DNA of 64,000 nucleotides, from assembly GCF_016808335.1 (NCBI RefSeq), contig NC_053138.1:57132951-57196950 (forward strand), in the 5' to 3' direction. Within the stretch, counting starts at the first letter, position 1, and every line of letters starts with the position of its first letter. Shown here piece after piece: positions 56,155-64,000 of the stretch. Under the pieces are notes generated by a model. That model was not told where the DNA came from and ran no database searches. It was given only the letters and a program-made list of their open reading frames with translations. Position numbers and translations under genes: made by a program. The stretch comes from Panicum virgatum (taxonomy: Eukaryota; Streptophyta; Magnoliopsida; Poales; Poaceae).

Positions 56155-59100
56155 CTATGCCAAATTTAAGATGTCTTCCCAGTCTGTGTCATTTTCATCA
56201 TAGCTGAGCCACTTGTTTGATGATATCTTCCTTATATTCACGATGTCTTTCTCTTGGAAATGGGGGATTGTACGCCCGTCCCAATACTCAGCATTCATGA
56301 GCATGTGGAAGCCGCAGTGGTGGTTATGTATAAAAAAAAATGAGAAAACAGATATGTTAGTAGCATACATGTATGGCAGATTTACTTAAAAAAAAGGGTG
56401 GGCGAGGCAGGGAGGTTGCTTGTTTTTCTGTTGTAGGACTGGAATATTGACAAGTTCGTACTTCTCAATTGGGTTGTTTGTGCCATCATAATATATTGTC
56501 CACATAGATTTTATGCAATTGATGATCCTATTGCAGTAGTCAGCAAGCTTTGCATCTTCCAAATTTCTCATAGAATCTAGTACTTCAAATCTCTTATTGC
56601 GCAAATTCAGCACGATGAGGAAGTAGTGCCCTGAGTGTTCATCAGCCTCAACAAGCTTCTGTAGGACTGGGAATAGAATCTGAAAAAAATTGTTCGCCAT
56701 TATGTTTAGTTGACTGGTGTGGGGGGTGGGGGAGGGGAGAAAACACATATATCTTTGCATGAGTCAGACACACTATTACATACCATTTGCTTGTGATATA
56801 GATGATTTGTCTCCTTATTAAATACTTGTCCGATCGCTGCCATTCCACTTTGATTGTGTTGCAACAACATCTGCAAGCACATGTGATGGATCAGACTTTA
56901 AAAAAATGCATTACAAAAGAAAACACTAAAATGCCTTAGTAGAGATACTAAATTACATGGAGGGGATTCACTGAAACATATAGTGGGAGTACACGTCTCG
57001 TGGCTACCCTTGTCTTCTTGCCATTAATGACATATATACCAATCTCCACAATTGTGTTCTTCATCTTCCCTCTGGGTTTTACCGACTCCACAAGATGCCC
57101 CAGAGTAGCGTACGTGGCATGGTAATTGATTATAATTACACTGAAAAAAGAGATAGTCAAATAAAAAGTGATGTGGTGTAAACCATGTAATGTTTTGATG
57201 AAAAATGGAAAAAGCAACTGTGTGAGTAAGTTGTATAAGTTTACATACTTGCTGCTCTGGACCTGGTAGCCATTCCTGTGAATTTGCAGACAGTATCATA
57301 TACTTTGCAGACCTCCTTTGAGCATTTGAATGACATTATCCTTGGTGCAATCTCAACATACGGGGATTGCATAGCTGCAGCCGTTTTGAATGCTCTTCTT
57401 GGGGCAAGTGTGTGCTCAGGTGTGATGGAAGAATCAGCCTCTAGTGATGCACCAATGGATATCCCTTTTGCCTGAGGAGTAGGCTCTGCATTGATGGTGA
57501 CTATTGTTGACAAATAAAAGACTTGTGACTTGCTACTTGATGCTTCATTATCATTCTTACTTGCATGAAGACCTGTAGTTGGTGTGGTTGGTGTTGAACC
57601 AACTTGGAGCTTTGCCTTCGCTTGTTGATGCTTCTGAATAGCTTCAGCTTCCAACCTTTCATACACCTCAGCAGGTAGGCCATCCAGAGACCATGCAGAA
57701 CATTGATCTGTGTGTGACAATTCTATAATGTCAGATAAAAACTACATTAGCTGTAAAAAAAATTCTATTGCATCATTGTTGCTTGGTGACATGAGTTAGT
57801 TTGTTTGACAATGTCAATTAGTTTGCCTATTGAATGCAACATTACTACCTAACATGACAAAAAAAGGGGTATGTAAACAAATGAAATGATAAGGTGAAAT
57901 AGCACATACCAGGTGGGTCGAGGTGAATTGTGGGTAATGTTGTCTCTGCTGCTTGCTTTGGCAATGTTCTGCATGTTATTTGTACTAGTGACGTGGGCTC
58001 TTCAATTGACTCCATTATATCAAACGTGGGGGGAGGAAAATCCCAAGAGGATACCTTGGCACCGCTTGCTGACTGTAGCTCAACATTTGTGTTTGCAGGA
58101 GCACTATCCCTAATGCTGCAGTTTCTATTGCCATTGGTCTTGTCAACGTCAGGTACCCTGATTGGGAGCTCTGGCAGCTTTAACCTTGCATGTCTATTTT
58201 CAGCATTGCCTAATTTCTTCATTGTTGGGGTTTGTTGTGCTGGTATTTGTGGGGCTACAGATTCTAATGGAGCAAAATCTTTATATTCACCTGATTGTAT
58301 CTTTTTCAGCCTGTTGCTAAGTGGAACAAAATCTTCAATGTCATCCATGGATGGTTCCTGACCAGCGGTGTCTCTATGGTTAGGGCCATCCTCGGGGGCA
58401 TCCTCAGGGCCTGGGCTTAAGCTCTCATTGTCGCTACTCACATCTGGTTCATCCTCAAAGTCCGTTCCAAGACTTCCATCGTCACTGCTCGTATCTGGTT
58501 CTTCATCATCTCCATAGTCGATTTCGTCTTCTTCGTAATCAGGATCTTCCTCGGTATCTTCTTCATCTTCATGATGATGAGCTGTCCTGTTTCGCTTGGA
58601 CCTTCTCAAACTTGGTCTAGCTAATTCTTCTTCATGATTCGCTGCCATTTTTCGCTTAGATCTTCTTGAGCTTGTTGTGGCTGAATCATCTGCTGCAGCC
58701 ATTTCTTGAATGAATGTGCCTAGTGCCTCTGTGACACTGCTGAAAACTTTGCTTACAGCTTCACAAATTTTCCTTTTATTCTGCAAAAAAAGTAAACAAG
58801 AAATATGGTAAAACTAGCTCGAAAAAATGCTTAATGCATATAGCTAAAATGGTTTTGCACATGCATTAATTTGCTTGGTGGAAAACATTAAAATTGCTTT
58901 GGGGGGGAGGGGGAGGGGGTGGGGGGCGTGCTGCATATACCTCTAGGGGCAACTGCCTTGGTGCTTTTGATGTTACAAATTTGCTGATATCATCCATCTG
59001 CAGTGCGAATCCTGCCTCCACTGAGTGACATGATTGTTTTAGCTAAAAAATAAAAAATAGTTATCGTGTGTTACATGAGTTAGTGGGAAAAAAGGACAGA

Positions 59101-60454
59101 AAAAATAGATGGAAGTGAGAATCTATAAGAATGTTAGATTTTTTTCGTACCTTCAATCTGCCAAAACTTCCATCCCGATTTGTATCCAACTTAATGACCT
59201 GGTCCAAGAGATTCCTGGTCCATGCAGCGATCCTTGGTCTACAAGTGGGGGATTTGTAAATTCTGAACATCTAGTGAGTCTGCATATAAAATCTGCAAAA
59301 GGGAAAAGTGAACAAGGGAAAAATATCACTTATCAAAATTGCACAAAAAAGAAAAAAATGGCTATGATGAATTAAAAAATCCCTTCACAGAATTAAAACA
59401 TACCACAAGCAGAAGGACGCAACCCTTCACAGAATTTTTCTTGTTGATTTTCATAGCTGCAACCTTTAGTTGGTCAACCACAAACTGACACCAGTTTAGC
59501 CCCTTCACAGCTGAAAGATCAACTAAGGCTGGGTAGCATCTGGGGCTGATTTCCAAGCCGGTGGGTGGGCACAGGAACGTTGAAATTGCGATAGTGAGGA
59601 AGCACCTTTAGAAATCTACATCTGCATTCTTGTTTTGTTTCACCATTTCTAGTACTTGTTCAATCTTGGGTGCTGACCCTTGGATGATGCTAAACTTGCT
59701 CTGCATGAAATTTATTGCGTCGACATCAAGCTCGTATCTCACTTTCCCACCCTTGTTTGGCAACCTAAAAATGTTAGCCACTGAATCTGCTGTGACTGGA
59801 ATTCTGCCACGTCCTGGGAGAACTAGCTCTGAAGTTTCAGGATCAAAACAATGAACCAGCAGCCAATTGGTGAATCTTGCTGGGATTGTTGAGCACTGAA
59901 TCTGCAGCAGCCCATCAAAATTGATATCACGAATCATCTTGCACTGAGATCCAGTCAACTCTTCATATAACTTGATAAGTCTAGCAGGGGATGCCCTGTT
60001 TCTTCGAGACTACACACATTTAACATGAAAAAACATTTGTAAAAAATGAGAAAAGTTGCCTAATCTGATGGGTGAATTTGGCTAAATCAAAAGTATTATT
60101 GCCTAGATCAGAAAAGTATTATTGCCTACATCTAAAAACATTAGTGTAGCAATATTTGAATGAAAAGTAACCTACTCTGATGAATAAAATTGCCTAATCA
60201 GAATAGTATTATTACCTATATCACAATAAATTATTATTGCCTACATCTGAAAACATTTAATATAGCAATATTTGAGTAAAACGTTGCCTAATCTAATGAA
60301 TGAATTTGCCTAGATCTCAATAGTATTATTGCCTAAACAAAAATGTGAAGCATAACATATTAGTATGAAAAAATGACGAGGTGTGAAGCATATATGTGAC
60401 ATACATATTTGGATGCTGTCCCCCGGCCTTGCTGCTCCTTCTGTGCTCTAGGCA
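56155..60454 (-). CDS. Ulp1-like (C48) cysteine protease gene, multi-exon
   Basis: Begins MPRAQKEQQGRGTASK at 60,454. An exon at about 59,611-60,010 has FDGLLQIQCSTIPARFTNW and VLPGRGRIPV, the N-terminal domain typical of plant transposon-associated Ulp1 genes. Further exons carry NWCQFVVDQLK (about 59,490) and AWTRNLLDQVIKLD (about 59,210). A long exon at about 57,905-58,780 is basic then highly acidic (EDEEDTEEDPDYEEDE). Later come the protease parts: histidine in HSGHYFLIVLNLRN (about 56,630), aspartate in FEVLDSM (about 56,580), cysteine in NHHCGFHMLMNAEYW (about 56,310), ending DILNLA at 56,155. The catalytic triad is present. Exon borders are approximate, and I cannot exclude small lesions. 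Its place beside a FAR1/MULE transposase suggests a Mutator-like element carrying an Ulp1 gene, as described for KI-type MULEs. Confidence 0.65.
58901..58926 (+). other. Strong potential G-quadruplex
   Basis: Four G-runs of five to seven bases separated by single A or T residues on the plus strand, inside an intron of the minus-strand Ulp1-like gene. Confidence 0.6.
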
Positions 60455-61900
60455 TTGTAATTTATGGTTGCAAAATGTTCAGGTCTGGTTGCTGGGGTGT
60501 AAAAAAAATATTTCAAGGGGTCAGATTAGTGTCTTGGGTATGCTACTGATTTGCATACTGTGCAGAACTGAATAAGAAAATTGATTTGCATTATTCAGTT
60601 GCCCTGGCAGAAAAAATAATTTAATGATTGTATGCTACTGTCCATTTTTCATCCGCTAAAAAAGCATGGCAGAAAAATAACATCCGATTGCATGTTTGTG
60701 CCATAGCAAAAACCTAAAAAAATAACCTAATATCTCCTACCTCTCTACACATCCCCAACAGAACCACTACCAAAATTTAAGCCAAACACACTGACAAAAA
60801 AAACCCACCTAACATTTCGAGTGATCTCTGCACTGACATGCAAAACCTCTAGTATCCAAAAAAAATGTAGCAGTACTAGCATTAGAGGAGGTGCAGTTCT
60901 ACTCACTTTTGCTAGCTTAACAAAAACCTGTAGCAGAGATCCTTCCACTGTATCTAGGGGATGAGAGAAAACCTATAGCAGACATTCTTCCAACCTAAAA
61001 AAAATGAGGAAAACCACATGAGCATGTGGTCGTGAGATGGGTGTGTGTGTGAATATGAGGGGATGATGCACAGAAACTAGCAGAATACCAAAACCAAAAC
61101 CAAAACCAAAACAGACTTGAACTTACCTGATTACTACTCCTACGCTTTTTGACGCACGCGGGCCTAAGCGTGAAGCAGAGCCTGGCAGAGATGTTTCCCT
61201 TGCAACCCAAAACCACGCGGGGGGATCAGGGATGCGCAGAAAAAAGGGGGGGATTTTAGGTGAAATAGGATGTGGGGGCGCTAACCTGGTCCTATGCCAT
61301 GGATTTCAATCCTACGGGATGCGGCTGCAGGAAAAAATCCCCCAAAACCAACAAAAATCAGATGAGTTTTTGGAGATAGCTGCTGGTACTAGAGGATATG
61401 CTTACCTAGAATCTATGATTCCAACACACCTCCTCCAGATCCGGGTTTCAGATGCTCGGTATGGTTAACTTCGAAGAACAAAGGGGGCAAAAAATGAAGA
61501 AAACTTGGTAAAAAACGTCGTGGGGATCGAAATGATGCGAGCGCGCTGGATGAAACGCTCACCTGGGTGCGATCCCCCGCCGATTCAATCGCTGGACCTC
61601 CCCCGCCGATGGTGCGATGAGGCCAAAATCCCCCGATGCGGTGCGAGAGCGGGTGAGATAGAGAGAGAGAGCTAACCCTAGAGAGAGAGTACGAGAGAGG
61701 AAATGAACAGGCGCGCGGCCCGATGTTTTGAATAAAAATGCCCTTTGAGTTCTAGAAGGTGGGATTAGTCTGACGGGGCTCACGGTGCGCGACCGCGCGC
61801 TCGTTGGATGGACAAAAAAACAGCCGGCTGGTATAGAATCTGTACCTTCCAAAATACATGCATTTGCCATTTAGGAAAATGTCCTTAGGAAACAGGCCCT
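60455..61900. other. Upstream region of the Ulp1-like gene
   Basis: AT-rich to 61,120, then GC-rich with GA-rich stretches (61,655-61,700) and short minus-strand open frames of no known family. (CCAAAA)n is at 61,089-61,112. It may contain leader exons or the terminal region of a Mutator-like element; no terminal repeat pair is convincing. Confidence 0.35.
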
Positions 61901-62104
61901 GAATGAAAAACCAATAATAATGTATCCGAGATACATGCAAAGTTCCTTTCAGGTGTACCCATATGCGTTTCACGCAATGATGGTTATATTTAAAAAAACA
62001 AAACAAAACAAGACGAATAGGCTGGCCCGATCCTGTTTTTACATCAAATAAAAGAATTTACATTTGGTGCTTTGTGAACAGGAATGCTCAGTTATGTAGC
62101 TCGA

Positions 62105-62560
62105 TGAGGGTGGCGAGGATAAGCAACGAACCATATAGATTATGCATGCTATTGCTTCGGTGCATGTGTACCCATTTCTTATCCTAAATGTTGGAAAGAA
62201 ACCAAAAGCTAAGGTTCTTGTGTCAATGGCCTTGGAATTTGTTCATCAATATTTAAGGAGCCATATACAACAACATGTGCGCGCTCGTAGTTCTTGTACA
62301 AGAGAGGGTGGCAATCTTTTCCATTTCGGCAAGGATTAGGTTGTGTAGGAGGACCATATGCTGCCAGTTGTTTCCATGTGTTAGTTCCTATTATTATCCA
62401 AAATGTGTTTCACATCGTTGTCCTTGGTGGCTGCTTGAATGATTTATTTTCTATCTCATGCATGCATGCATATGGACGTACTCCTACAATGGAGGCCTGG
62501 AATTATCATCACACACGTAACGTTGTGGAGCCAAACACAATTATTAATGAGTGCATCAAC
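62105..62560. repeat. Diverged direct repeat, copy 1
   Basis: A non-coding unit sharing ordered blocks with 62,835-63,310: TGTACCCA, ATCAATATTTAA, GGCAATCTTTTCCATTTC, TTATCCAAAATG, CTTGGTGG, ACGTTGTGGAGCCA. Function unknown. Confidence 0.6.
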
Positions 62561-62576
62561 CAACTATATTTACTTT

Positions 62577-62829
62577 TAAGAGCAAGTATTATAGTATGTT
62601 GCAAGCAGGCTAAATGCTAAGGTGGAGGAGAGAGAAGAGGGGAGAGAATAGAAGTGGGCTACAAGCTTGCAGCCAGCTTCGACACAAGAACCAAGAAAGC
62701 AGTGAGATAGACAAGTGAGCCACATATTAATGGTGAAGAACTAAATCATTATACTAGTGGGCTAAGAGATGGGCTGTATAGATTCATGCAGCCAGCAATG
62801 GACTAAATTATTAACCTTACTCTAAGAGA
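62577..62829. mobile_element. Putative MITE between the direct repeats
   Basis: Starts AAGAGCAAGTATTATAGT and ends, inverted, with AGAGTAAGGTTAATAATTT, with a short non-coding interior. The ends are only partly matched and no clean target duplication was found. Confidence 0.45.
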
Positions 62830-62834
62830 GACTG

Positions 62835-63310
62835 CTTGGATGTGTACCCACTATTCTTATCCTTAGTACCGGCTAGAGAAAGAATCCAAAAGTTTGCTGT
62901 CGTCATTGGCCTTGAAATTTGCGCATCAATATTTAAAGAGCCATATAGATGTGTATTAAAGAGCCATATTGAAGTTTGCAGCACGTTGCAGGAGGAGGAT
63001 CATGTTGCTAGCTAGGAGTAGTTGCTTGGAATTCATTCATCAATAATATTTAAGGATAAGTATTTGGACGAGAGAGGTTGGCGATCTTTTCCATTTCAGC
63101 AGGAATAAGTTACGGAGGACGATGCTGCTAGTTGGTTCAATGTGTTCCCGTTTTATTATCCAAAATGCCTTTCATACCGTCATCCTTGGTGGTTTGCTTG
63201 GCTCATTTTCTCTTCCTCGTTCATGTACATGGACATACAACGGAGGCATGGAATTATCACTACACGAAACGTTGTGGAGCCATGCACGATTATCAATACT
63301 AGGGTGTTAA
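62835..63310. repeat. Diverged direct repeat, copy 2
   Basis: Second unit of the repeat described at 62,105-62,560. It includes an internal partial third copy of the ATCAATATTTAA/GGCGATCTTTTCC section. Confidence 0.6.
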
Positions 63311-63371
63311 CCGATGAGCTATAATTTTCAAGAGATGTCTTAGTGATTTATAGATAGATATATGACTCATA

Positions 63372-63606
63372 CTCCCTCCGTTCCAAATTATAATTTTATT
63401 TGAATTTTTTGGCCCCAAATTAGCCACCCGTCTTATTAAAAAATTTATGCAAAATATAACTTCTTTTGTTATAGCTTGCTTTATTAATAAAAGTTCTTCA
63501 AAAATAACTTAAATTTTACTATATTTGTATAATTTTTTTAAATAAGACGAGTGGTCAAATTTAAGATTAGAAAAATAAAATGAACTATAATTTAGAATAG
63601 AGGGAG
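63372..63606. mobile_element. Stowaway MITE
   Basis: Begins CTCCCTCCGTTCCAAATTAT and ends with the inverse-like ATAATTTAGAATAGAGGGAG, flanked by TA at 63,370-63,371 and 63,607-63,608. 235 bp, AT-rich, non-coding. Confidence 0.9.
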
Positions 63607-63608
63607 TA

Positions 63609-64000
63609 GCTTACAATAGGCTTACTCTTCAAGATATGGACGACTATTACGGTCATTCAAATACCACCGCACAACTGGGTTCATCTGGATCTTACTTGGT
63701 TCTCTATTGTGGTGGTAATGGGAAGCAACACATAATTGGCATAGTTGCGGTGGAGAAAAAAAATGCTTTGTCAACTTGCATTTTAATTTTCTTTTTTGAT
63801 GTTGTTTTTCCTATACAAATTATTGTTTTTCTTAATATAAATTAATCTAATGTAAGATGTCCTAGGCAACTTTTGTCAAACAATAAAGATGTTCTAGCCA
63901 CGCATGCCATTTATAAAAGCTAACCCAAATGATTACTTATTGATGACCCACATCATATCTACAAGTGCAACAAAACTAGCATAAACTAATGTTCTTATTT
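63609..64000. other. Window edge, nothing recognised
   Basis: AT-rich sequence with one short open frame of no recognisable family. Confidence 0.35.

Noticed and set aside
61089..61112. Telomere-like CCAAAA repeats
   Set aside because: The unit is not the plant telomere unit CCCTAAA and the tract is only about four units long.
52319..61832. AGCCGGCTG at 52.3 and 61.8 kb as terminal repeats of a Mutator-like element around the FAR1 and Ulp1 genes
   Set aside because: The word is itself palindromic, similarity stops after about 9 bp, and the flanks show no 9-bp duplication.

Overview
This is nuclear DNA from a plant, almost certainly a grass and probably a panicoid relative of sorghum, sugarcane or maize. 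The evidence is short-exon plant genes with GT-AG introns, malectin-like LRR receptor kinases, nepenthesin-type aspartic proteases, and a dense load of grass-type transposons: CACTA with TNP2 and Ulp1 genes, FAR1/MULE transposase, Stowaway MITEs, tRNA-derived SINEs and a LINE. No bacterial or organellar features were seen.

Layout. 1-2.3 kb: broken fragments of an aspartic protease in tandem units. 2.3-5.9 kb: a 3.6-kb Mutator-like insertion with a 9-bp target duplication. 6.7-7.1 kb: a frameshifted small membrane protein. 8.2-9.3 kb: a large inverted repeat leading into receptor-kinase copy A (9.3-13.0 kb, pseudogene). 14.3 kb: a small 8-cysteine peptide ORF. 14.9-18.2 kb: SINE/MITE nest, GC-rich unassigned DNA, a CA/TA microsatellite and retroelement-like sequence. 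18.5-24.6 kb, minus strand: receptor kinase C, the only copy that keeps a full-length reading frame (13 exons, 953 aa by my count), although two of its splice donors are non-canonical. 26.7-28.9 kb: more aspartic protease fragments. 28,911-39,205: a complete 10.3-kb CACTA element with terminal repeats, TTA target duplication, a decayed TNP2 transposase, a captured receptor-kinase exon and a decayed Ulp1-type protease gene. 40.4-43.4 kb: receptor-kinase copy B (pseudogene), nearly identical to A. 45-47 kb: aspartic protease 3' and 5' scraps. 47.5-49.4 kb: an inverted-repeat element containing a SINE and a LINE fragment. 49.6-49.9 kb: an 8-cysteine secreted peptide gene. 51.3-51.9 kb, minus: a secreted protein made of 24-residue cysteine/tryptophan repeats. 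53.1-60.5 kb: a FAR1/MULE transposase pseudogene converging on an Ulp1-like protease gene. 61-64 kb: repeats, MITEs and unassigned DNA.

The organising event is a duplication. The block holding protease scraps plus receptor kinase (about 1.4-14.2 kb) recurs at about 28.2-44.6 kb, with gene C between the two copies on the opposite strand. After duplication the copies took different damage. A received the Mutator-like insertion, lost its LRR exons and gained a stop codon. B received the CACTA element and lost its kinase N-lobe exons. Neither alone can encode the full receptor.

The most novel-looking items are the tandem-repeat cysteine/tryptophan secreted protein at 51.3-51.9 kb, the two 8-cysteine peptides with identical cysteine spacing at 14.3 and 49.8 kb, and the 1-kb inverted repeat in front of receptor copy A, which could produce double-stranded RNA against its relatives. 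All functional statements are inference from sequence; no alignments or database searches were run.
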